In this document: piece after piece, positions 14,501 through 23,000 of the stretch
How positions within the stretch are numbered: position 1 is the stretch's first letter
Layout of the letters: each line of letters begins with the position of its first letter
Source: Candidatus Peregrinibacteria bacterium
GTDB lineage: Bacteria > Patescibacteriota > Gracilibacteria > UM-FILTER-43-11
Direction: 5' to 3'
NCBI GenBank assembly: GCA_003154375.1
Contig: PMDG01000024.1
Location: forward strand, 154 to 36,350
DNA: 36,197 bases
Notes under the pieces: generated by a model
Database searches by the model: none
Told to the model about the DNA's origin: nothing
The model's input: the letters and a program-made list of their open reading frames with translations, nothing else
Translations under genes and position numbers: made by a program

Positions 14501-15487
14501 ATGCACATCATACAAGAGGAGATCGGTCTACCCAAAATCAAGACCGAATCCCAGGGCCCCAACCGTATTGTGTTCACCGTCAGCCCCTTGCCTTCCGGCT
14601 ATGGCATGACTCTGGGCAACGCGTTCCGCCGTGTCCTTCTCTCCTCATTGCCTGGCGCCGCGATCACCGCTGTCAAAATTGATGGCGTGACCCATGAATA
14701 CACCACCCTTTCCGGAGTACAGGATAGCGTGATGGATATCATCCTGAATCTCAAAGAGTTATACCTCAAGAAGGAGTCCAAGGAGCCCGAGAAGATCAAA
14801 CTGACTGTCAACAAAGAGGGGGAAGTCACCGCCAAGGATATCGAGCATTCGGACGACATCAAGATCCTGAACCCCGAAATGCATATCACCTCCCTCACCA
14901 AGAAGGGGGCCAAGCTCAACATCGAGATGACCGTCGAGAAGGGGGTCGGCTATGTGCCCGTGACCCTGCGCAAGAAGAGCAACAAGGAATTGGGTGTCAT
15001 CCTGGTGGATGCCATCTACTCTCCGGTCCGCAAGGTCCGCTACGATGTCTCCAACACCCGCGTCGGCGAAATGACCGACCTGGACAAGCTCACAATCGAA
15101 ATCGAGACCAACGGCTCCATCAATCCCCAGGATGCCCTCACCTTCTCGGCTAGCGTCCTCAAATCCTATTTTGACCTTTTCCTGGCGAAGAACGAGGAGA
15201 TCGAACCCGATTTCCGCAGCAGCGTCCAGCAAGTGAAAGCCAAGGAGCTCCAAGAGGAAGAGGAGGAGTCCAAGAAAGAGACCTACACCCCAATCGAAAT
15301 CCTCAATTTCTCTCCCCGCACCCTCAATTCCCTCATCAATGGCGGTATCGGCTCCATTGAGCAATTGGTCAAGTGTTCCCCCAGCAAGCTTTCGAACTTC
15401 CGCGGCTTTGGCAAGAAGGCCATGAGCGAAGTGTCCGATGCCTTGGCCACCCGCGGCCTCAAGCTGATGGACGAAAAAGAATTTTAA
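14501..15487 (+). CDS. rpoA: RNA polymerase subunit alpha
   Basis: 328 residues, the normal length. The N-terminal dimerisation domain includes PLPSGYGMTLGNAFRRVLLS and the later SPVRKVRYDVSNTRVGEMTD, which bind beta and beta'. A Glu/Lys-rich linker (KELQEEEEESKKE) leads to the C-terminal DNA- and activator-binding domain from about residue 260, with FSPRTLNSL and FRGFGKKAMSEV carrying the conserved Arg, Asn, Gly and Lys of the UP-element-binding face. Promoter UP elements or activators may thus be used. It lies between rpsD and rplQ. Confidence 0.97.
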   Translation: MHIIQEEIGLPKIKTESQGPNRIVFTVSPLPSGYGMTLGNAFRRVLLSSLPGAAITAVKIDGVTHEYTTLSGVQDSVMDIILNLKELYLKKESKEPEKIKLTVNKEGEVTAKDIEHSDDIKILNPEMHITSLTKKGAKLNIEMTVEKGVGYVPVTLRKKSNKELGVILVDAIYSPVRKVRYDVSNTRVGEMTDLDKLTIEIETNGSINPQDALTFSASVLKSYFDLFLAKNEEIEPDFRSSVQQVKAKELQEEEEESKKETYTPIEILNFSPRTLNSLINGGIGSIEQLVKCSPSKLSNFRGFGKKAMSEVSDALATRGLKLMDEKEF

Positions 15488-15513
15488 TCCATTTTCCCTA
15501 ATTCCCCCCATTT

Positions 15514-15867
15514 ATGCGTCACCGAGTTAAGAACAAACGTGTCGGCCACAATGCGCCGCTGTCCCAGTCCATCCTGAGGAACCTGGCCACCTCCGTCATT
15601 TTGTACGAGAAGGTGAAGACCACCAAGGCACGAGCTGTGAAAGTCCGCTCCGTCCTCGAGAAGTTGATCACCATGGCCAAGGGGAGCACTCCGACCAACG
15701 CCAATCGCGCCCTGAACGGCTTCCTGCTCGATGTGAATGCATCCGAGAAAATGATGCGCGAGCTGTTGCCTCGTTTCAAGGAGCGCAATTCCGGATTTAT
15801 CCGCCTGACTCGCCTCGGCACCCGTGCGGGAGACGCCGCCGAGATGGTTCAAGTCGAACTTGTCTAA
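15514..15867 (+). CDS. rplQ: Ribosomal protein bL17
   Basis: 117 residues, the usual size. bL17 sits at the bottom of the 50S near the tunnel exit. The family signature MRHRVKNKRVGHNAPLSQSI, then LRNLATSVILYEKVKTTKAR, and the ending NSGFIRLTRLGTRAGDAAEM are all present. The leader CTAATTCCCCCCATTT has no Shine-Dalgarno sequence. rplM follows after 34 bases. Confidence 0.97.
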   Translation: MRHRVKNKRVGHNAPLSQSILRNLATSVILYEKVKTTKARAVKVRSVLEKLITMAKGSTPTNANRALNGFLLDVNASEKMMRELLPRFKERNSGFIRLTRLGTRAGDAAEMVQVELV

Positions 15868-15901
15868 TTTACTATTTCCTATCCCTTTGACCTCCTGATT
15901 T

Positions 15902-16339
15902 ATGAGTAGCAAAACCTTTATCGCCAAAGCCCCCAAATCCGATGAACGCAAGTGGTTCATTGTGGATGCGGCAGGAAAGACCCTTGGGCATATCGCCGAC
16001 AACATCGCCGATACCCTCCGTGGCAAGAACAAGCCTGTTTACACCCCCCATCTGGATATGGGCGATTATGTCGTGGTCATCAATGCCGAAAAGGTGGTCT
16101 TGACCGGCAATAAAGAGGAGCAGAAGGAGCATATTCACCACACCCACTACTGGGGCCATCTGCGACGCGCCCCCATCAGCAAGGTCCGCGCCGAGCATCC
16201 GACCCGAATTATTGAGCAAGCCGTGGGCGGAATGATCCATTCAAACCGTTTGAAGAAATTCATTATGAAACGTCTCAAGGTGTATGCGGGTGCCGAGCAT
16301 CCCCATGCCGGAAAGACTTTGATCCCTTTGGCCATTTAA
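15902..16339 (+). CDS. rplM: Ribosomal protein uL13
   Basis: 145 residues (usual 142). uL13 is an early 50S assembly protein. KWFIVDAAGKTLGHIADNIA is the conserved start of the core, followed by GDYVVVINAEKVVLTGNK and the HPTRIIEQAVGGMIHSNRLK segment of the family. The leader contains GACCTCCTGATTT, in which CCTCC has anti-Shine-Dalgarno rather than Shine-Dalgarno polarity. rplM-rpsI is the normal pair. Confidence 0.97.
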   Translation: MSSKTFIAKAPKSDERKWFIVDAAGKTLGHIADNIADTLRGKNKPVYTPHLDMGDYVVVINAEKVVLTGNKEEQKEHIHHTHYWGHLRRAPISKVRAEHPTRIIEQAVGGMIHSNRLKKFIMKRLKVYAGAEHPHAGKTLIPLAI

Positions 16340-16356
16340 TCTATCCCTAAACCCTT

Positions 16357-16785
16357 ATGACTCCTAAGACCCAAGACAAACCCAAGGTTGAGAAGAAAGA
16401 GCATTTCTTTTTTGCAATCGGGAAACGGAAGACTTCCATTGCCCAAGTGAAACTCTATGACAATGGCAAAGGCGTGATGACCATTAACGGAAAGCCTTTC
16501 GAAGATTATTTTTTCGGCGAGATGATCGGTAGTGTGAAATCCGCCTTGAAATTGGTGGATTTGACCAAACGATTCGATGTCGAGGCCGAAGCGGCCGGCG
16601 GTGGCATCTCTTCCCAGGCCGATGCGGTCCGCCATGGCATTGCCAAGGCATTGGTCGTGTTTGATCCTTCCCTTCGCCTAATCCTGAAGCGTGGAGGTTT
16701 TATGACCCGCGATTCGCGCATCAAAGAGCGCAAGAAACCAGGTTTGCTTCGCGCACGCCGAGCACCGCAGTGGAGCAAGCGTTAA
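16357..16785 (+). CDS. rpsI: Ribosomal protein uS9
   Basis: 142 residues with a basic N-terminal extension of about 15 before FFAIGKRKTSIAQVKLYDNG. uS9 sits on the 30S head and its C-terminal tail reaches the P-site tRNA anticodon; the tail RRAPQWSKR is intact, with the invariant final Lys-Arg. GISSQADAVRHGIAKAL is the other conserved region. It starts 18 bases after rplM. It is the last gene of the ribosomal run and is followed by a clear terminator. Confidence 0.97.
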   Translation: MTPKTQDKPKVEKKEHFFFAIGKRKTSIAQVKLYDNGKGVMTINGKPFEDYFFGEMIGSVKSALKLVDLTKRFDVEAEAAGGGISSQADAVRHGIAKALVVFDPSLRLILKRGGFMTRDSRIKERKKPGLLRARRAPQWSKR

Positions 16786-16802
16786 AGGTCCAGTTGAACT
16801 TC

Positions 16803-16848
16803 AAAACCCGTCCTTCGAAGCCTTGTGCGAAGAAGAGACGGGTTTTTT
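16803..16848 (+). terminator. Rho-independent terminator after rpsI
   Basis: AAAACCCGTC (16803-16812) pairs with GACGGGTTTT (16837-16846), with a nested CTTCG/CGAAG stem, and ends in a T-run to 16848. It closes the ribosomal operon 17 bases after the rpsI stop. Confidence 0.88.
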
Positions 16849-16849
16849 G

Positions 16850-16864
16850 TTGGCAGTCTGCCAA
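16850..16864. promoter_or_regulatory. Perfect 7-bp dyad upstream of a strong promoter
   Basis: TTGGCAG and CTGCCAA flank one central T. The dyad lies between the terminator T-run and the -35 box at 16871. It could be an operator, or, followed by AAAAAA on this strand, part of a terminator read from the opposite strand. No protein can be assigned. Confidence 0.35.
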
Positions 16865-16870
16865 AAAAGA

Positions 16871-16900
16871 TTGCAATCCTCAAATAAATATATGTATAAT
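16871..16900 (+). promoter_or_regulatory. Near-consensus promoter for the surface-protein locus
   Basis: TTGCAA (16871-16876) and TATAAT (16895-16900) are 18 bases apart. A start near 16907 gives a leader of about 34 bases before ATG 16941 and excludes the earlier in-frame ATG at 16899, which lies within the -10 box. Confidence 0.75.
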
Positions 16901-16940
16901 GTCGAATGTTAGTGAAAATTTAACAAATAACAAAAAATAT

Positions 16941-18818
16941 ATGAAGAGGTTTATGGAAAAGATAATTAAGAATCCCGCGATTGCCGGATTCCTATTTATT
17001 TTAGTGCTTGCTTTGAGCGGGCCCAATGCCGCGTTCGCGGCCACGTCGCCGTCCCTTGGGGTGGCGGCAACTTATGGTGTCCTTACCGGCACTTTCAACT
17101 ATAATATAGGGTTAACAACCATTACAGGTACTGCTGGACATCCAGTTCTTGGAGTCACGGGAGCATTTCCTGGTGGAGGCGCCTCACTAGCATTGACTGG
17201 CACGACTCAGACAGCCACACCTGCCTATACCGCGGCAGGGTTGGCTCAAGGGAATGCCCTGAACAATGTCGTAGATGGGCTCAATACCCAAGTCTGTACT
17301 CCTATAGGTGCTGCAGTGGCTCTAGACGCGGTAACCATCGGCGCCAATCCTCCTGGAACCTTTCCTCCTGGCTGCTATTCCACTACTGGCGCCATGACCA
17401 TTACCACAGGCACGACCGTGACCCTTAAGGGTCCTGGAACGTTTATCTTCAGGTCGGCGGGCGGAGGCTCAACGCTGTTGCCTGCAGCCAATTCAACCGT
17501 CTTCCTGACCCCTGGCACATCCGCATGCGATGTGTTTTGGGCTCCGGGCGCGGCCACGACGATTGGCGCCAATTCCACGTTCGTTGGTACCATCATCGAT
17601 GACGCGGGGATTACCGTAGGCAATAATGTGACATGGACTGGCAGGGCCTTGGCTTACGCCGCAGCATTGGGAAATGTCAAACTGGATTCGGACAACATTA
17701 CAGTGCCGCCTTGTGGAGCCCCGCCCGCAGTTGGAGGCGGATCCAGCAATGCGAATATCACCGTCGTCAAGACGGTCATCAACGACAACGGCGGAACCAA
17801 GACCGTTGCCGATTTCCCGTTGTTCATCAACGGAAACCCGGTCGTCTCCGGTGTGGGCGAAAACTTCCATGTGCCTGGCGACGCCTTCTGGGTGACTGAA
17901 ACTGGCGATTCCAACTACACCCGGACGTTCTCGGGCGATTGCGACGCCAACGGCAGCTTGAGCCTCAGTGATGGTGGCAGCTTCGTCTGCATCGTTACGA
18001 ACAATGATATCGGCGCCCCTGTGGTTGTCCCGCCAGTCCCGCCGCTCATCGACGTGGTGAAGGTGCCCAGCCCATTGGCCCTGCCGAACGGCCCAGGCAA
18101 GGTGGATTACACCTACACGCTCACGAATATCGGAACGGTCCCGGTGACCGATATCACAATGGTCGGCGACACCTGCAGCCCCATCGTCTTGGCTTCCGGC
18201 GACACCAATTCCGATGGCAAGCTCGATGTGAACGAGACATGGGTCTACAAATGCTCTTGGAATCTCACAGAAACCCATACGAACACCGTCACCGCGACTG
18301 GATGGGCCAATGGCATCAGTGCTGTTGATATCGCCAGTTCTACCGTTATAGTCGGCAAGCCGATCGTTCCACCCTTGATCCACGTGACAAAGGTTCCGAG
18401 GCCTTTGACCCTGCCTGCCGGTGGCGGAGTGGTCACTTATACGAAAAAAGTCACAAATCCGGGGTCAGTCCCCTTGGGCAATGTCCGCCTCACCGACGAC
18501 AAGTGTCCCAATGTGAAATATATCTCTGGCGACACGAATCGCGATTCAATGCTCGATCCTAGTGAGACGTGGATCTACGATTGCAGGACAAGTCTAAAAA
18601 ACACCACTACAAATACCGTTATGGCGACAGGTGATGCCAATGGCCTAAGGGCGAGGGATTACGCAGTTGCCACGGTTGTCGTAGCCACCGCTGTTCCGAA
18701 ATTGCCCAACACGGGTGTTGCCCCTATGGGAAATGTCCTTGTGTGGCCCGTCATCGCATTCGTTATCTTGGCGGGTTCGATTCTCTTTCTTATCGTTCGA
18801 AGAAATAAAGTAATTTAG
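16941..18818 (+). CDS. LPNTG-anchored modular surface protein with DUF3494 head
   Basis: 625 residues. The start MKRFMEKIIKNPAIAGF, followed by a hydrophobic stretch ending NAAFA, is a signal peptide; the same beginning occurs in the protein at 27414. Residues about 38-250 resemble the DUF3494 ice-binding-like beta-solenoid. From about 273 a prealbumin/SpaA-like module ends CIVTNNDI, then two DUF11-like modules start near 367 (IDVVKVPSPL) and 477 (IHVTKVPRPL). The C-terminus is a sortase signal: LPNTG at 588-592, a hydrophobic segment and the tail RRNKVI. The sortase gene follows directly. It is probably a cell-wall-linked adhesin or display protein; true ice binding is not shown. Confidence 0.88.
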   Translation: MKRFMEKIIKNPAIAGFLFILVLALSGPNAAFAATSPSLGVAATYGVLTGTFNYNIGLTTITGTAGHPVLGVTGAFPGGGASLALTGTTQTATPAYTAAGLAQGNALNNVVDGLNTQVCTPIGAAVALDAVTIGANPPGTFPPGCYSTTGAMTITTGTTVTLKGPGTFIFRSAGGGSTLLPAANSTVFLTPGTSACDVFWAPGAATTIGANSTFVGTIIDDAGITVGNNVTWTGRALAYAAALGNVKLDSDNITVPPCGAPPAVGGGSSNANITVVKTVINDNGGTKTVADFPLFINGNPVVSGVGENFHVPGDAFWVTETGDSNYTRTFSGDCDANGSLSLSDGGSFVCIVTNNDIGAPVVVPPVPPLIDVVKVPSPLALPNGPGKVDYTYTLTNIGTVPVTDITMVGDTCSPIVLASGDTNSDGKLDVNETWVYKCSWNLTETHTNTVTATGWANGISAVDIASSTVIVGKPIVPPLIHVTKVPRPLTLPAGGGVVTYTKKVTNPGSVPLGNVRLTDDKCPNVKYISGDTNRDSMLDPSETWIYDCRTSLKNTTTNTVMATGDANGLRARDYAVATVVVATAVPKLPNTGVAPMGNVLVWPVIAFVILAGSILFLIVRRNKVI

Positions 18819-18844
18819 TCTCGGCACCGCGAAGCATCTATGAC

Positions 18845-18876
18845 CAAGGGCCAGACAAACGGTTGTCTGGCCCTTG
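18845..18876 (+). terminator. 14-bp perfect hairpin between substrate and sortase genes
   Basis: CAAGGGCCAGACAA and TTGTCTGGCCCTTG are exact inverted repeats around the loop ACGG. No T-run follows, so it could be a partial terminator, an mRNA stabiliser of the upstream gene or a bidirectional block. It ends 21 bases before the sortase start. Confidence 0.6.
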
Positions 18877-18897
18877 TGATATGACCTTTGAAAATCT

Positions 18898-20001
18898 ATG
18901 CAATTGAATATCCTATCAAGACGAATACCGCTAATCCTAATAGGATCATTATTTTTTATCCAAAGCTCAATCCTGAGCGGCTCCGTTTCGGCCAATAGCG
19001 CAGGGTTCACTGATGTTCCGAGCACACACCCAAACGCCGAAGCGATCAATTATGTCCATGAGCAAGCGATTGTCGAAGGCTATCCCGATGGCACGTTTCA
19101 TCCCGATAGCCCGATCAACCGTGCCGAATTCACCAAAATCATCGTTGAAGCCTATTACCAGGGGCAGGCGAAGGGCAGCGATTGTTTCCCAGACGTTGGC
19201 ACGGATTGGTTCGCAAAATATGTCTGTCTCGGAAAAAGTCTCAACATCATTGCCGGATACCCCGACGGAAATTTTTATCCAGCCAATGACATCAATTTTG
19301 TCGAGGTCGCAAAAATTTTGGCCAATGCCAAAGGCTCCACGGTGATACCGGATCCCCTTATTTGGTATAAGCCCTATGTGGATATCCTGACTGAGGCCAA
19401 AGCCATCCCTACCTCAATCGGCAGCCTTAACCAGAAAGTGACCCGTGGGGAAATGGCGGAGATGATCTATCGGCTAAGGGCCGAACTTTCGAATCAGCCT
19501 TCCAAAACCTATCAGGAGCTGGTGATTGAAAACGCCACCCCCCAGCAACAGGCGGAGCTCGGGTTGCCGGTGCGACTCAAAATTCCTGTGATTAATGTCG
19601 ATGCCGCAATCGAATATGTGGGTCTTACGCCCCAGGGGGCGGTAGGTGTTCCTGTAGATCCCAACAATGCGGCCTGGTACGATATTGGGCCCTTTCCTGG
19701 TGAGGTTGGTAGCGCGATCATCACAGGGCATGTCGATTGGTACTATGGCGCCAAAGGGGTGTTTGAAAATCTGCACAAGGTTGTGCCTGGCGACAGGATT
19801 ATCGTGCAGGATCTCAAAGGAACAGGCATTTCCTTTGTGGTCCGCGAAATTCGGAACTTTGACCCTTCCGCGGTCGCGACCGACGTCTTCGTCTCAAATG
19901 ACGGGAAAGAGCACCTGAACCTTATCACCTGCGAAGGGAAGTGGATCAAAAGTGCCAAAATGTATTCCCAGCGGTTGGTGGTATTTGCCGATAGGGAATA
20001 G
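18898..20001 (+). CDS. Sortase fused to SLH modules
   Basis: 367 residues. A signal peptide (to about 32) is followed by three S-layer-homology modules at about 36-86, 96-146 and 155-197, with the typical FTDVPSTHPNAEAINYV and GYPDGTFHPDSPINRAEFTK. A linker leads to a sortase domain from about 225 to 365 with His278 (ITGHVDW), Cys345 (LITCEGKW) and Arg359 (YSQRLVV), the full catalytic triad. Sortases join LPxTG-type proteins to cell-wall acceptors outside the membrane; the upstream LPNTG protein is a plausible substrate. The short enzyme core resembles class E/F types, but the class is uncertain. SLH modules would hold the enzyme on the wall instead of by a membrane anchor. Confidence 0.9.
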   Translation: MQLNILSRRIPLILIGSLFFIQSSILSGSVSANSAGFTDVPSTHPNAEAINYVHEQAIVEGYPDGTFHPDSPINRAEFTKIIVEAYYQGQAKGSDCFPDVGTDWFAKYVCLGKSLNIIAGYPDGNFYPANDINFVEVAKILANAKGSTVIPDPLIWYKPYVDILTEAKAIPTSIGSLNQKVTRGEMAEMIYRLRAELSNQPSKTYQELVIENATPQQQAELGLPVRLKIPVINVDAAIEYVGLTPQGAVGVPVDPNNAAWYDIGPFPGEVGSAIITGHVDWYYGAKGVFENLHKVVPGDRIIVQDLKGTGISFVVREIRNFDPSAVATDVFVSNDGKEHLNLITCEGKWIKSAKMYSQRLVVFADRE

Positions 20002-20071
20002 GGGGATTTGTTTTCATCTTTCTAACCGTGCCCGACCAACCGCTTCGACACAGTCAGTAACCAATAAGTAT

Positions 20072-23000
20072 ATGAAAACTGTGGATAAAGTTTTAATGGT
20101 TGTTGTGCTGGCTATCGCGTGTACGTTAGGTTTCATTAGGACAGCTAATGCCGCCACGATAATAGATCTTGGCGTGGCCAATGGCTTTGCGGTCTTGGCT
20201 GGATCCGGCATTACCAACACCCTGGGCCCGACGGCGATCACTGGGGATGTCGGAAGCTATGCGACTGCGACCGAGACAGGTTTTGGTTCGGTCATATTGA
20301 CAGGGACAAATCATGCGGGCGATGGGGTCACACAAGGGGCCAAAACGGATTTGGCGACAGCCTACGGTGTCGCCGCTGGCGAGCCTTGCGATGTGGACTT
20401 GTCTGGCCAAGATCTGGGCGGGCTCACGCTCACGGCTGGGGTCTATTGTTTTAGCTCATCGGCTCAGTTGACCGGAACTCTGACGCTCAACGGAGGCGGC
20501 GATCCCGGCGCCGTATTCATTTTCAAAATCGGCTCCACGTTGACCACCGCATCAGCCAGTCATGTGAGTCTAATCAACAGCGCCCAGGCTTCCGGCGTGT
20601 TTTGGCAAGTCGGCAGTTCCGCGACCTTTGGAACGACCTCCGATTTCAAAGGATCGATCTTGGCCTTGGATTCAATCACGGATGACGGAGGCTCCACATT
20701 TATTGGCAGACTTTTGGCAAGCACTGCCTTGGTCACCCTAAACAACACCACCGTAACCGTGCCCCATCATCCGACAGTGCTCAGCGCGACCACTGGCGAC
20801 AGCAATTTAAACGGCAAGATCGATCACCTGACGGTCGTTTATTCCGAAGCAGTCAATGATCCGGACTACAACGCCTTTGCCGTGACAGGCTACACCATGC
20901 CAGGCACAGGCTCTGGCTCCGGGACCACCACGCTTGTCTACAATCTGAATGAGGGGGCCAGCGTTTTGGATGACGCCTCGTTTAATTATTCATCGGGCAC
21001 CTATTGCCAATCCGGAGCCAATCCGACCCCCTCCATCACGGGATTGCCAGGGGGCACTTTTTCATCTGTTCCTGCTGGATTGATAATCAATCCTTCCACT
21101 GGCACTATTATTTTATCTTCAAGCGCATTGGGCGCCTACACGGTTGCCTACACAACCAATGGAACTAACCCAAACACAAGCTCTTTCACCGCGACGATCG
21201 GCAATACATCGCCTTCCGCGACTTTCAGCTACTTGGGCTCCCCGTTTCCGCAAAATGGCACCAACCCACTTCCCATTTTTGGACCTGGGGCAAGCGCTGG
21301 CACCTTTTCGGTTTCGCCCGGAGGCTTGGTGTTCGCGAATCTGAACTCGGGCGAAATCAATCTGGCCGCGAGCGCTCCAGGCACCTATTTGGTGACCAAC
21401 TCAATTCCTTTGAGCGGCGCTTGCACAGGCGCCATCGCAACCACGACTGTCATCGTCACGGCCGCGGCAGGCCCCATCCTCTTCGGACCTTTTGACACGG
21501 GTGCGACCCCTGTCCTGACATGGACAGCTGCAAATGCGGCTGATCTTGCCGGCGACAGTCTGAATATCGCTGGCGCCCCGGCCCATGCGACGGATGGCGC
21601 AGCGCCAGTTGTGATCAGCGCAAAGACTGGCGACCTTGATGCGGACGGCCAGATCGATTCCTTGGCTGTCGTTTATTCCGAGGGGGTTATCGATAACGGA
21701 TCTGGCGGTTTTCATGGGGTCGCTGTGTCAGGCCATTCGATCAATGTCGGAAACAGCTATGGAAATAATTCAACTTCCCTGACTTATGTGATCAGCGAAA
21801 GCGGCACGCCAGACACTGGAGCGACCCCGACCCTCACTTGGACGCGGTCAAGCGTGATCGATTTTGTCGGAAACCATTTGGATACCACCAACGTCCCTGC
21901 CACCGCCACCGATGGCGCGAAGCCGATCCTCTTTAGCTTCACTTCAAGCACGAGCAATGGAACCTATGGACCCGGAACAATCATCAACCTCACGGCAAAT
22001 TATTCTGAAACCATTGCCAGCGGTTCGGTCACCATCAATTTGAATAACTCGGTGACAGGTCTCACCCTCTCGACCTTGATTGGAACCAGTACCATTTCAG
22101 GCAATTACACGGTGGGCATCTCCGGATCACCCCAAAGTATCGCCCATCTCGATGTCGGATCCATTTCCACGCAAAGTGTCTCGGACGGCGTCAATGTAAA
22201 TTCAACGACGACGATGCCAGCGACCACCCTTTATCCGACCAAAAGCATAACGATCGACACCGCCGCGCCAGTACCTTCCCCGGCCACCCTCCATGTCGTC
22301 AAGACGGTGATGAACAACAGTGGCGGCAGCGCGACGTCTTCATCTTTCAACCTGCATGTGACTCTTTCCGGTACCGATGTGGCGGGAAGCCCCGCCATAG
22401 GAATTGTGTCGCCTGGCAGATCGTACATCCTCGTCGCGGGCACCTACGTGGTCGGCGAGGACGCGGCCGTCGGATACACCTCTGCGATCACTGGGGATTG
22501 CGACGCCAGCGGCAACATCGCCCTCTCCCCGGGCGACAGCAAGACCTGCACGATCACCAACGACGACATCGCGCCCGCTCCGCCCGCTCCAGCCACCCTT
22601 CATGTCATCAAACTTGTTATTAATGGGAATGGCAGCGCAGGGGTTCCCTCCGATTTTATGGCACATGTGAAACTTGCCGGGACCGATGTCGCAGGCAGCC
22701 CCATGGTCGGACTATCGGCACCCGGAAGACTTTATACCCTCGTCGCGGGCACCTATATAGTCAGCGAAAATGCGAATCTCTCCTATTCGAAAAGTTTCAC
22801 TGGAGACTGTGATCCAAGCGGCAGCGTGACGCTCACCGCGGGAATCGATAAGCATTGCACAATCATCAACACCAATATTCCGGCACCGGCACCGATAGCA
22901 CCGATAGCATCAGAAGTTGTTAGCGGTGGTGGAGGTGGTGGCACAAGCTATTTGCCTAGAGTTGTGCCCTTGATCGGTATCCTGAAGGTCCCGACTCCTC

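Noticed and set aside
16770-16940. Upstream extension of the LPNTG protein overlapping rpsI
   Set aside because: The -10 box and terminator lie inside it, and the signal peptide begins at 16941.
17493-18383. Minus-strand open frame of 296 codons opposite the LPNTG protein
   Set aside because: It mirrors the repetitive modules of the sense gene and has Arg/Asp-rich composition typical of antisense reading.
19952-20071. 40-residue upstream extension of the giant exoprotein
   Set aside because: It overlaps the sortase C-terminus and would bury the signal peptide.
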